In this document: in pieces, positions 36,807 through 48,500 of the stretch
Layout: the number at the start of each line of letters is the position of its first letter
Position numbering within the stretch: position 1 is the stretch's first letter
The notes under the pieces: model-generated
Seen by the model: the letters and a program-made list of their open reading frames with translations, nothing else
What the model was told of the DNA's origin: nothing
The model's database searches: none
Assembly (NCBI GenBank): GCA_037783415.1
Contig: JAZGTN010000179.1
Span: 164,001 to 228,000, forward strand
Source of the DNA: Leptasterias polaris
Taxonomy: Eukaryota; Echinodermata; Asteroidea; Forcipulatida; Asteriidae
Direction: 5' to 3'
DNA: 64,000 nucleotides
Position numbers and translations under genes: made by a program

Positions 36807-38144
36807 TATGTCGGCGGTCTCCTATTTTTGAAGTATAACTTCAAACATATTCTTAGTGTGTCTATTTTGGGCTGGAGCAATCAGCCATTGTTTCGGCAAT
36901 GATGACCTTTCAAGCGACTCAATTTAAAAGAAGCGGGAATGATGCCAACAAGAAAGTGTTGCCTTTTGAGAGGTTTCTTAAATAAACAATGACCACATTT
37001 GGGTGGGGGACAATTGGATCAATAAGTGAAGAAAGAACGATAATAAGGGTAAAATTTGTGAGCCTTCCGCGGACCGTCAACCACCGAGGGGGAAGTGGTT
37101 CGCGTCCCATGAGGGTAAGGGGTTTGTTTTGCTACAAAACCCCCTTTCCTTTCGCGCGTAGTTGTACGCCCAGGATAACACAACATGACTCATGGTGGAA
37201 TTCCCTCATGATTTCTTTGCTCCGAGAATTGTCCACAGTGCCACCTCGGACCATCGGGGTGATTTAACTAGAACACCCATCAACTTGAGATTCCTGGGGA
37301 TAGATCAGGGGAAAAAAGTTCACCATCCCAAGTCCGTTGATGGACACAAAACAGTCCATCAGCTCGAAGTTTCCCCAACCGTAAAAGCAAGGTCAAAGTT
37401 ACCGCAACTTACTCTTGGGAGAATTCAGCTGATCCATGGGACCGGACAATACTACTTATAGTGGACAAAACAAAGTTACTGGCGACTCATTGACACGTCC
37501 AAGGGGAAATTGCAAACACGGAATGCTCCTTAATCACTTTTCTATTTATTGGAACTGTGCGAACATGTCCTCGTTTGGTTTATACACCTTTACTTGTCAA
37601 TTTAATTTGGTTGTTGTTATCAATAGACCTTGAAAAGTAATTTCAGGCATAGTTCAATCCCAAACTGGCAGCGTAGGATCTTGACATGTGAACTAGTTCT
37701 GATCTCGACGTCCAGTTTTTGACGTCAACAATGCTAAGCATAATTATTGGGAAGTTGCTTGAGAGCTAAACTTTATATTTTAGAAATGGATAACAAGTTG
37801 GACTTCAAATTGCCGACCCCCATATGACCTCCATATTTGCAAAGCTACGTAACCATTGGAAGAAACTATAATTGGAAAATTGAAACATGCAGCTCTACCG
37901 GAATTGGGCAGTTAATTCTTGATTTTTAAATTAGGTTTAAGCCGTCGGGATGGGGGGAAGATGTCCCTGCGGAGTAAGCTTACATCCTTCCTCCGTGGTT
38001 ACATCATCTTTAGATTTTTCCTGGTCTGCTAATTTCTTTGATATTAAAGCATTCGTGTATGACATATTTTTTGTGAAACTTTGGATAAGTAGGCCTATTC
38101 CGGTTTCATATACTTTCAATTTAAATGGTACAATATTATAAACA

Positions 38145-38562
38145 GATTATTATTATTTTATTAATTTTTTTATTTGTTTTTTTATTTTATTATTATTATT
38201 TTTTATTTTTTTTTTTGGGGGGGGGGGGGGGTATTAATATATTTGTCTTTTTCTAGTAATGCAACCAAGGATGCCTCATAAGTGAACATAATCACTCTCG
38301 CAAGCCTGCGTGAACACCGCCGAGTTAACCCTACTATTCCACGATGAGTGTTCTGGGTTCATGTACGTGCACTGATGGCAATCCTAGTGCACTGTACATG
38401 AGACCTACAGCTTAGTGTCCCATCTGAAGGACAAATCAACTATGGTAAAGCATTTTGCTCAACGGCAAAAGTGCCACGATCGGGGTTCGGACCCACGTTC
38501 TGCCGATCAGAAACACCAGAGCTTTAGTTTTAAGTCTTAACTGTTCGGCCATGTCATGCCAT
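38145..38562 (-). mobile_element. tRNA-derived SINE with A-rich tail
   Basis: The minus-strand head has an A box (TGGCCGAACAGTTAAG, about 38551-38536) and a B box (GGTCCGAACCC, 38493-38483). The body includes TCCTTCAGATGGGACACTAAGCTGTAGGTCTCATGTAC and a short self-complementary GTGCACTAGGATTGCCATCAGTGCAC. The element ends, on the minus strand, in a C run (38217-38231 on plus as G) and a long A/T-rich tail of AAT-type repeats. The head resembles that at 28.9 kb but the body differs, so two related families or modules are present. The exact 3' border is uncertain. Confidence 0.7.
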
Positions 38563-39434
38563 CAAAAAAACTGTTTTTCATGAAATAACCTTACTAAAAC
38601 ACACTCGCTGCACATCAAACCCAGATAACCAATTTTGACGAACTTTCCATGGGCGAGTTTCAATGATGTGCTTTTTTCAGACGGGGGTTAATAAAACATT
38701 ATTTCATATGTCGAAGTGACTTTCGTTATAAACTGACCTACATTTAAGCACAACGCCAGCAAATTAGTTTGAATTTTACAAGTTTACAACAATTGGGTTT
38801 GATTTTTGCGTGAAATGCTTCACTCTCGGTAGCACTTTAGCCGGCATCGCCCCCTGATTATGAGCATAAGACTTAAGTGTAAAACCATGTTTTATCACAA
38901 TCCATTAACTTCCTTAAATGCGTTGACGAGCGACATAAAACGGCAACGCCAACTTCTTGGTCTATAAACGGAGTGATGATTGACACAAACCAATACTCCA
39001 CGGTCAGTCGCGGACTCCGTAGGTCAACCAACCTCTGCGATATCTTGTTCTAGCGGCCCACCACCAGCGTTTTGAGTATTTTTTTGTGTGGTTTCTTTTT
39101 TTATTCCGGAAAATAAAATATCAGATCTATAAAAATCTATAGCGTTTTGGGGTTTTTCGTCGGAAAAATATAAGTATGCGCGACCTTGATTGCTGCAATG
39201 TGTTTATTCCCGGCAATGATCAAAACGGTATAACAGGTTGAGGAATACATGTTGATGGACGGCGACCAGAACCAAATTATAATGTATTTCAAGAAATTGG
39301 GAAAACTTATGTGGATGGTCTGTGACTAAAGGGAGGTTGCATGAAAGGAAATTTTATAAACTTTAGTTGGAAAGTGACCATGATTAAAATGTATGTGCGT
39401 AATCCCTTTAAAACGCGTAACGCAATGACTCCAA

Positions 39435-39627
39435 ATGCAAGGGCAACTAGAGGAAACCCACAGCAATTCAAACAAAATTTGCACTCTCACTAGAGCTTTT
39501 AGAAGTAGAGTTTTCCAAAGAACCATAAAAGACTGGCATAAAACAACATCACCTGCAGCGTTTGTATCATTAAAGTCATTCAAAGATTGGGATACCAAAA
39601 AGAGAAATAATGCTGGCCATATTTAAT
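39435..39627 (+). pseudogene. Probable 3' end of a non-LTR retrotransposon ORF2
   Basis: The frame contains ...RAFRSRVFQRTIKDWHKTTS and then SLKSFKDW. The pattern R-x3-F-x-R-T-I-x-D-W-N-x-L-P...S-L-x-S-F-K is the usual C-terminal end of RTE/Jockey/CR1-type reverse transcriptase ORFs, just before the stop. Here the expected Asn-x-Leu-Pro is degraded to HKTT. Only about 60 residues remain, with no RT catalytic motif. The match is recognised by eye. A chance frame is possible but the motif order is suggestive. Confidence 0.5.
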
Positions 39628-39803
39628 GGCGTGGTCTCACACGAGATGCCCAACAAGTTGGTTGAGGTGATTCTCCGGAAGGCTTTGCAAACTACATTTG
39701 GCACAGAATGTTTGGGGGGTGCTCTAAAGAAAAAGTATACGGTACTTCACTTATTTCATGACAGCAAGGATTAGCGGAAGAAGGCGCGTTTCTTACACAA
39801 AGA

Positions 39804-39980
39804 AGTAGACTTGTTGACAAGTCGTTAATGATGGTCGCGGTGAGTCGAGTCGCATCTGGTGCTGTCGCGTAAAAGAATGCTCTCGCGAGATCACTGCTCT
39901 CGCGCGAAGTTGCTGGCTGCCAACTCTTCTTCGTCATTAACGACTTGTGAAACCCGCCGGCGGTTCATATTCATTTATTC
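39804..39980 (+). repeat. GACAAGTCGTTAA-family repeat, plus-strand copy
   Basis: The sequence opens AGTAGACTTGTTGACAAGTCGTTAATG with TCGCGGTGAG following. It then has a CTCTCGCGAGA-rich middle, an inverted CATTAACGACTTGTG, and AACCCGCCGGCGGTT. The same order of words is found in the reverse complement of 41905-42131. The opposed GACAAGTCGTTAA and TTAACGACTTGTG give it a MITE-like character. Borders are approximate. Confidence 0.6.
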
Positions 39981-40344
39981 ATGTACGGACGCAGTGTACA
40001 TTACGGTTGCTGTAGGAACGATCATGAAGACGAGTCCATTTTATCTAAGGGTAGTATTAATTTTAGTTACTGTAAATGTACTGAATGCTTGCGCTTGAGA
40101 CATCTGTGGGTGTGTTTTGTGGGTGTTAACTCCTTCATTAATTTAGTAACTAAAGAAATAAAGTAAACTTATCTTAAAATTCATTATTATAATAATTGTT
40201 TAAGATGTGTGTTTTGCCTCATAAAAATAAATAATGCCTTCCGTGAATAGTTACTGATCGCTCCAATCATTTAACCCGATGTGTTCTACAGTGATTGTGT
40301 GTATTAAGTGTGTATAAACAACAGACACGGAAACCAGTCAACTC

Positions 40345-40465
40345 GCCCCCCTAGCAAAGTCGCCAATTTCAAAAAACACATGTACAAAGTCACCAACTAC
40401 AAAGTCGCCCCTAGCAAAGTCGCCCCCTGACAACAAACTCGTCCCCTCTCATAGTCGCCCCTCAC
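40345..40465. repeat. Tandem AAAGTCGCCCC-type repeats
   Basis: The word CTAGCAAAGTCGCC and variants (CAAAGTCACCAAC, TACAAAGTCGCCCC, CATAGTCGCCCC) recur about seven times with 10-25-base spacing. The array directly precedes a second, different array at 40490-41045. Confidence 0.7.
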
Positions 40466-40489
40466 AAGGGAATTTAACAAATTTGTGTG

Positions 40490-41045
40490 ATTGGACTACA
40501 GGGCTTCGAAAGCTATCTTAAGGGAACAAAAGCTAGCTATCTTAAGGGAACGAAAGAGGAATTTTGGGGAACAAAATCTCATTGCGAAGGAACGAGAGCG
40601 TATATTAAGGGAACGAAAGCATATTTCGGACGAATGAACGTATATTTCTGGCAACTAATTCAAAGTCGTATTTTGATGAAACAAACGCTTGTTTTTAGGG
40701 AAAGAAATCTCCTTTCGGTGGAAAAAATTCATATTTTTATAGAACGAAAGCATATTTCGGACGAATGAAAGTATGTTTCGGGCAACTAATTCAAAGTCGT
40801 ATTTTGATGAATCGAAAGCTTGTTTTCAGGGAAAGAAATCTCCTTTCGGTGGAAAAAATTATTTTTATTGAACGAAAGCATATTTAGAGCGAACAAAATT
40901 ATATTTTGTGCGAACAAAATCATATTTCGAGGAAACGAATGCGTATCTTTCAGGGAACAAACGCGTATTTCTGGGTAACAAAATCGTATTTCGGGTGGAG
41001 AAGGCGTGTTCGAGGGAACAAAAACGTATTTTCTAGGAAAAATCT
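40490..41045. repeat. GGAACGAAAGCATATTTCGG degenerate tandem array
   Basis: Short units of about 20-30 bases vary on the theme GGGAACGAAAGCGTATTTCGG. A higher-order period of about 131 bases is also present. The block starting GAACGAAAGCATATTTCGGACGAATGAA at 40611 is repeated at 40742 together with CTAATTCAAAGTCGTATTTTGATGAA and GGGAAAGAAATCTCCTTTCGGTGGAAAAAATT. Plus-strand open frames here are translations of the repeat. Confidence 0.85.
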
Positions 41046-41904
41046 ATTTTGCTACCTAGAAAAACACAACTTTGTTTACAAATTTAAAAAAATATAATTT
41101 TATGTGACAAAATTCTATTTTGATTGAATTATATAATATTTTGAGGAAACGAAATGACTTTGTTGGAATTTTGTGTGTCGAGAGTGGAAAAAGAAATTCA
41201 GAGTGAGAATTTTTTTTCCACATTTTAATTTGTAATTTATTTTTCACCTGTTCCTTCAGGGGCTCTGGTTTTGTGTGTTTTTTTTTTTGGGGGGGGGGCT
41301 CGTTTTTGTCTCACAAATTGTTTAACTTAATTGCACCGTCAATATAAGAGTGGTTTTCCTATTTATTGACATAAATCTTATTTAATTTCCAAATCGGGGG
41401 AAAGGAACGTACACCGAACATTGAAACGTAACGATTTTAAAACAGCGGATTCGATCAGCGAGGTTTACCGACTAACAAACCCGCAATGACAAGGTAGTTG
41501 GTGGTCTGGCTCCCTAACCCCTCCCACATGTTCATGAGCTTCCAGGTACAGCTATCTCTTGGCATGCTAGGGTAGGGGTTTCGTCATGCTGAGCCCCACC
41601 GAGAGAAACTCTGCGCGCCATGGCATGCAGCTACACGATTTGCCCGTGTGTTTTACGTCATGTCCCCACACGCTGTGCACTGTCAAACACTGAAATAAAA
41701 TCTTACGTTCGATTTTTTGTAATTATTTACAAGTTGTACCCATAATTTGAATACGTATTTTCTTGTGTCAAAATATTCATGAACACAATCACTCTCACCA
41801 CTCAGTGTTTGGTTTTGATCGTGCATGATCAAAGCATGGAGGAAGGAAAGCAACATAAAACTCCATCCAGTACAGGATTTGATGTTTAATATTCATCTAC
41901 AGTT

Positions 41905-42131
41905 TGAATATTCATAGATATAACGAAATTGACCAATCAGATGCGTCCGTACGAATTCGGCTGAAGTGGCCATAGGCCGTGCACAAACCGCCAGCGGGTT
42001 GCACAAGTCGGTAAATGCGACCAGTCGTGAGAGCAATAATCTCGCACAGAGCAGCCCTCTCGCGGGATATTGCGAGAAAGCCGTTCCGCTATCACCGCGA
42101 CAGACATTTAACGACTTGTCCACAAGTCTAA
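41905..42131 (-). repeat. GACAAGTCGTTAA-family repeat, minus-strand copy
   Basis: Reverse complemented, this begins TAGACTTGTGGACAAGTCGT with TAAATGTCTGTCGCGGTGATAGCGG next. It continues through CTCGCAATATCCCGCGAGAGG, CCGACTTGTGCAACCCGC and TGGCGGTTTGTGCACGGCC. It matches the copy at 39804-39980 in word order but is longer at its 3' side. Its middle is a TCTCGCGAGA-type palindromic region. The long minus-strand open frame here is a by-product. Confidence 0.6.
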
Positions 42132-43916
42132 CAAAGAAGTAGATAGGGAATCGACAGCAATTAGGAAGTGCATTGAGTATTTTATCCGTGATAGGCACAA
42201 TACATGCAGATGGGGTGTTGGTTTTGGAGGTCATGTCGAAGTGCATCTTGTGAACTATTTTCAATTAGGCCTACAGTAAAATGTTCGAGAGTTGGGATGT
42301 CAAAGGGAAATTTAACAAAGAGGAAAGGAAAGGTGTATCAAGAAGTGTGCTGTGATAAGAAATAGGTGATTGGATTGTGCCTTTGATGATACAAGCATGG
42401 CATTTAGCACACAGTCAGAGCGGTATTTTGCTATAGGGCCATCTCAAATTTGTTCCTTTGGAAATATTAAGGCGTATGTAGTGTAACAAGCAATGCCAGC
42501 CATTTTGAAAATTAAGAAAATTGCTTTTTACGTTTTTCGATCTTTAAATTGTTCAAAATTCAAATTTTACCATTGCTACCCATCTTTCTCATGACATTAT
42601 TATTAATGAGCTAAATTCTATGTTTGTGGCATCAAAAGCAAAAATCCTTCCAATATTTCCCCTATATCTGTCCGCTATAGTTGAAATCCTTGTACAAAGT
42701 AAAGTAAGTAAACTTGTGTGTTAACAACCAATGACATTCATATGTTCTTATCTCAATGATTTAAACTGATTCGTTTCTCTCTATAGATGAGTTAATACCT
42801 GAAGACAACTTCGAGCCCTTTCCTCAAAAAGCTGTCGCCTTTTCACCATGAGATTAGCGAGGATTAAGGTCAGTCTTCATAAATAGTTGTTTAACGAAGA
42901 TAATGTGATGTCTAGAATATTTGACCAGTCACTTTTTCACGAGTGACCTCGCCCGTTGGAAACGAGCCTGTCATGGTTTCAAGCGTGTGTATATATATAA
43001 GGCGCCAAAGGTACCGTAGTTATGATCGGATCGGCGGCGCCGATCTGGGGAGACAGTAGCCCCCTGAGCCCTTCGTAAGACAGTAAAAAAATGTTTAGTT
43101 TTCATAAACCATCCGCAAACTTGCTACCATTCACAAATTGTTTACACTTCACAAACATCCACAAACAAACGTAAATCCAATTTCAGAACCAGTTGAGCAT
43201 CTCGAGACAAAGTTTAGCACATTAACATTATTTTCAGGCCCAAAATGCCGATTTTAAGAGAACATTTTTTATAAATTCTTTTGAAAATGACTGAACGACA
43301 ACAGGCACTATACTCACAGAGGTAACTGTCACGTCTGACTTTGCGAATTAACTTCAGCTTCGGATGGTCGCTCGGGATTATCATTACATTTCATTCACGA
43401 CTGGAAGATGTCTCTAATTTCCCCCAAAACACACACAGACAGACTGTGGAAACTAAGATGATCGTCGTGATAAATCTTAGCAAAGGCAGGTCATTATTAC
43501 GTTTGTACCCCCGCCCATCCCTCGTCTCCTGCCGCTTGGGATCTGTACTCTGCTGTTGATCAAATAATTCATTCAAACCCGCTTGCCGGGTTTTGTTTGA
43601 GAACGAAAATAATTACAACTGAAAACCTTTGATGGCTGGTGATTGTTTTCACTAACCGAAAAGAAGACGTGTCTGACTTTTCATATTTACTACATTTTGC
43701 CAGCATCTTTTTGTTTCTCTCTTTTCAATTTCTTGATTTACGTTTAAATCAAATGTTTAGAAAACACATAATAGGACTTTGTTGTAATGAGTTTTAAAGT
43801 AACATGGTAAACGGACGGTGAGTCAAAAACCTCTCCCCGGGATTTTTTTTATGGGAATAAGAATGAATTACAAAATTAAGTTAAGTATATTAAACAAAAA
43901 AACAAATTAAGGCTTT

Positions 43917-44111
43917 TTGTGGGTTAACTGTGTGATTTGTGAAAATAAATGCGAGTCTGTGGAACCGAGGTTTATTCTGCACCTTAAGAAAGTTGTCGAT
44001 TCGGTTTATTATATGAGAAAGACTCCGCTAGGGTCGAAACGTCAGGCTATTAACTATTTTTGCATTTATACCACAGGTCCTTTTAGTAGGTTAGCAGTTT
44101 GTAACAGCTAA
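43917..44111 (+). repeat. Possible Penelope-like element 3' end remnant
   Basis: The segment contains ATGAGAAAGACTCCGCTAGG followed by GTCGAAACGTCAGGC. A short hairpin (GACTC/GGGTC) is followed by GAAACGTC. The relic at 20585-22400 has, on its minus strand near its 3' end, ATGAAGACGACAGAGTATACTGTCGAAACGTC with the same layout. The shared 11-mer GTCGAAACGTC (44033-44043 here) suggests a common origin. I recall similar GTCGAAACGTC sequences at PLE 3' ends, but no RT or endonuclease is visible here. The 64-residue open frame across it has no recognised domain. Confidence 0.35.
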
Positions 44112-44850
44112 TTCTATTTTCCGGTTTATTAATTGTAACAATCGTTTAATGTCGGCTTGTGGATCGGAACGACTGCCTTAAAATCCCATGCGAGCAGAAC
44201 CTTATCACAACACGTACACCCAATAAAACTCTGACACTGACCGTGACTGCCAATTTTCATTTCAAGCTTGTCATTATCGCAACAAGTAAAAGCATTGTGT
44301 CAAAGCACCAATCTTTACCCAAATCCGTGAACTACATCTGATAAAAGTTCACAAATCAAATGATATAGGGCATAAGTTGATTTAGTAATCATACCGTCGG
44401 TTAGTGACGTATTTTAAGCCGTACCTGAAGGTGTTTTCTGTTACATTGCTGAAGTTTGACACGGAATCTTGATACGGTCGGAAAAAATACTTCTTTGGGT
44501 CTAATTATAAGAATGTTACCAAACCGAATCTATAGGAAGGAAAAACAGTCTGGTTCTGGATTTATTGTGTGCACCTGTACACCGTCTGAGAGCAAAATAA
44601 ATAGGTCCCCGGCAGACAGTGTTTCAAGTACCATAAGAGGTATCTTGAAGCAGTGTGAACAAAACCAATGGTGATTGCTCCAGAAAATACAAGTTTTAGT
44701 CATGGGAGCATAAGTTACAAATGGGGTGCTCGGGTCTCGGTTCTTTGGTCTCAGTTCAAAAGTATCAGTTATTGATTCTCGGTCTTGGTTCTCGGTCCTA
44801 GCGTAATTGTACGATGTGTTATCTCGGCTCTCACGTTATTGAACAACATG

Positions 44851-44858
44851 CTTGTATT
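44851..44858. repeat. Left target-site duplication of the hAT-like element
   Basis: The octamer CTTGTATT is repeated exactly at 45547-45554 on the other side of the element. This defines the insertion site and the borders of the transposon. Confidence 0.85.
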
Positions 44859-45546
44859 CAAGGGCGTCGATGGGTGGGGGACGGGGGGGACATGTCTCCC
44901 CCCCCCCCCCCCCCCACTTTTTAGACTGGGGGGTACAGCATATCAGATGTCCCCCCCCCCCCCCACTTTTTGATTGACTGTTCATTAGAAATATGCAACA
45001 AAATATACAAATATACACCATTTTCTTGATTTAATATTTCATTACAATTTGTGCTCAAATAAAAGAATAGCGAACAAACGGTGAAATGTTTTCTTCATTT
45101 TCATCTTTTTTTCTGATGGACCACGCGCAGAATGGTATTTTGGGCCTATTTCCGTTCTAGAAATAGACGACAAGTTTCGTCCAAGACATGAACGCCAAAA
45201 TCCCGCTTACATACCTTGTTATCATTCAAGTTATGCGTCGTTTGTGTATGCTATAAATGTACGGTACACGATCCCTCCACACAATAAAAGGAAGTCTGTG
45301 TGTGCGCGCACGTGCAAATGTGGTACATTTTGTTACAATCGCACAACGCACAAAATGTAGTAAAATCCAGTATTTAGTTTTTTCGAAGAGTTTCAAGCTG
45401 ACACACGATAAACGCCGGACTCCCGAAGCATATTAAAATGGATATGTAAAAGTAATGGTGTGGGGTGCAATTAATGTAAGATGTATTTTTTTCAAGACTT
45501 CTTCTCGCCCGTCCCCCCTACTTTTCAGTAGCGATCGACGCCCTTG
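44859..45546. mobile_element. Non-autonomous hAT-like DNA transposon with 8-bp target-site duplication
   Basis: The element starts CAAGGGCGTCGAT and ends ATCGACGCCCTTG, a perfect 13-bp terminal inverted repeat. It is flanked on both sides by the identical octamer CTTGTATT, at 44851-44858 and 45547-45554. An 8-bp target duplication with CA...TG ends is characteristic of the hAT superfamily. The 688-bp interior has no transposase frame. It contains G/C homopolymer stretches near each end: a GGGGGACGGGGGGACATGTC block with C runs at 44898-44915 and 44950-44964 on the left, and the inverse CCCGTCCCCCCTACTTTT on the right. The C runs may differ in length from the true genome because such tracts are hard to sequence. 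Mobilisation would require a transposase supplied elsewhere. Confidence 0.88.
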
Positions 45547-45554
45547 CTTGTATT
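45547..45554. repeat. Right target-site duplication of the hAT-like element
   Basis: The octamer CTTGTATT matches the left copy at 44851-44858 exactly and directly abuts the right terminal inverted repeat. Confidence 0.85.
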
Positions 45555-48500
45555 GTACCACATACGTGTTCAGGCTTACGGTTGTGACCCTCGTTATGAG
45601 TCAAAAAGGTTTAAAGGACCCGGCTTTTGTTGTGTCGAATCAATGTACTCTATTTTCTGCAATTATAGAAGACGTAGGAAAAACATACATGTTGACTCCT
45701 TTTCTACAGGAATGGGAATGACATCAAAACTAAAGTACGCCGCCGTGATTTGAGTTGGAATTGAGGATAATTTATATGTGATGGAAATTTATACAAATAG
45801 TGACGCAATTAGGCTGTATGGACGAATGCAGTTAAAATTTAGAGGAAGGTACTTTTCATACCAGTTGCCACTGTTATTTTCCTTTTGGGGGGGGGGGGGG
45901 GTGGGGGTAATGATTGTCTTGTAAATCATTTTAATGTTGGTCCTCACGATAGGGGGCCTACTGTACGTTAGTGTGCTCAAGGTTTTCGCGTTGTTGTACG
46001 GCATGTGTCGGCAGGCTGACTGTTACCGGTGTGAATTATCTGTTTGGTTAATGAATGGCTTGTTAATTGTAATGTTTATGTATTTTTACATACTGCGGAC
46101 CAAAATTGATCAGCTGTGCTAGATGGACCACCCTCAATATAAAAAATTGTAACTGTTAGCAGTGCAGAGAATATAAACTCGATGTGTGCCAAAGTTTGTT
46201 TTGCCCAAAGATGGATCCGTCTGAAGCTCAGACGTCACACTCTCTCTGTGTCTCTCAAAGGTCACCCAAGGTGCTGCGTTGCTTGCGGCGGTGTTGTAAC
46301 TCAGGAAATTGTAATGCAAAAGAAATGTTCGCCTTTAGGCGCACTTCTTAGAAACAGTTGTCGGGGGAGATTGGCATACTACAGAAAATGTTGCCCACTA
46401 GTTTTGTTGTTTTGAAAAGGCGAAGATTTGGACCACGAGGCCTATTTTAGTATGCCTCTCGGAAAAAGGTGTTTGTTTCCTCGCCAACCTTGAAAAGGTT
46501 TTTCTGGCGCAGACGATGAGAACAAAAAGTCACTGTGTTTAAAATGCCACAAGTCGAACGGTTGTATCGTGTTTCTTGCTGCGGCTCACCGGAACGCATT
46601 TCACCTGGGTTGATTCACTCCTAGAAATGCTGAGACGAGTATTCCAGCTGATGAACCGTTTGATAATTACGCACACAACTCCACTCCACTCCCGGACATA
46701 ATGTGAAAATCCTCAGGGTGTTTAACCCCCATACCTGACATCGGCAGCTCCAGGGTAGCTCCAATTCACTCAAGTTCAATCTATTTCCTCGTATATTGAC
46801 CGCATATTATACGAGCTTAATGCACTTGTTATACCTTGGCAAGCCCGGACAGGGTTTTCAATTACGGTGAGGAGAAATTTTGCAAAGAGGCCACAGCTGT
46901 CAGCTACGCAACATTTAATTTTCTTGTCCATAAAAGATATCTGGCTTGATCTTTTTCAGCATTTTAAAGTTCAAGGCAGGACTGTAATGTGGGTCGCACG
47001 GTGGATTTTCAATGGCAGAAGCTAAACAAGCGTTATTAGGGTTGAGCTTTTGAAAAAACAACATGGCATAACATAGCTTTGTATGTATTAAGGGACTTAA
47101 AGAATTTACAGGGTATTTTGTTTTGGTTGGGGATTGTAGCAAAAACTTTGTCCGCAAAATTTTCGATCGATGTTTGTCGAAAAGAAAGTGATGGCGGAAA
47201 TGTGTATCTCCTCTTAAAGGCAACCATCCTTTTCAGCCTTAATTGCCCTTCAACAGAGATACTTATAGTTTCCTTGCCTTTCCGGCTGCCTTCGCCGAAA
47301 AGGTGTTACTCAACAATCCCAGCGCTTACCACAATAACTTGATTTGACAGTAAACAGTCCCTTCCATAAAAGTTGGCTTCCAGTGGGCAAACTATTCATT
47401 ACCCAACGGGCAAAGATTTTGTCCTCCCATCTAGTATTAGTCACTACTCACACGAATTGGAAAGCTTCGATAAACAAAATACTCCATTCTGCAAAGACAG
47501 CGACAATCCATAGCAGGGATGAACAACTTCATTCCCATCTTGTGGACACGTGTGCCAAGCAAGCTTTCCCTCGTTACCGTCTAGTCTACCCAAGTTGTGA
47601 TGCTTGCATGCATCTTGTCTTGATGAGTTTTTCCTCTGTGATGATGATACCACTCGTGAAGAAAGAAAAAACTTGCTTTCTGATAAAGGTTAAGTAAGGG
47701 GCGTTATTGGTACATCCATCGGGGAAAGACATTATTATAATAGATGTCCTGACTGACAAACTGTGGATTATGGTCCCTTGCTGGTTTTGGTCTTAAAGGA
47801 GAGAGGAAGCTAGCGTACACACAAGAATTTATTTAAATGTACCTGATCTTTACTGTTATAAAGCTACATAATTAGCAAACAAGTATGGATATTAAAGACA
47901 TTAATAACTTTGAGTGAATGGTCCAGTGATTTTAGTTTAACCGTTTCTGAGAAAGCAGACACGAGGCTCCAATGTTGCACTGCTTCCATTCTTCTAGTTC
48001 GCCTGATTTTACTTCTCGGATAAGATGTTTGGTTCTCTTGTGTTCGGATCTTCTGTTCGGGCTCTTCCATTTGTTCAATGGATGGTTATTATACAAAGTG
48101 TGTATGGCTCCTTTAAGGAAATGTGGCCCAGCGGTCGAGTGGGACAGCGCTCGTTAGCGAACGGTTAGACTAAACGAACGGGAAGAACGAGCAACCGGCG
48201 CCGGCGTGGTCACCCGGTCGCCAGGCGGTTTTTCTTCTAATAGTTATAATAAGCCGCCATCCAGATTCCTGGGTATTGCGTTTTTTTTCTTTGGAAAACT
48301 GGGCCAGTAAATTGGGGCATTTAGCCCTGCTCTCTACACCATCATTCGTCATCACATTTCCCAGATCAAGTCAGCAATAGCTTGTACGCAATCAGCTAAC
48401 ATTAACAAAAACCAATTTAAGATTAAAGTTCGGAACTTCACGAAACAAATTGTCACATTGCTTCATCACTATTTACATAAAATTTCAAGTCAAATCGGTG

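Noticed and set aside
47344..47697. 117-codon frame as a gene
   Set aside because: No known motif; it overlaps other chance frames on the opposite strand.
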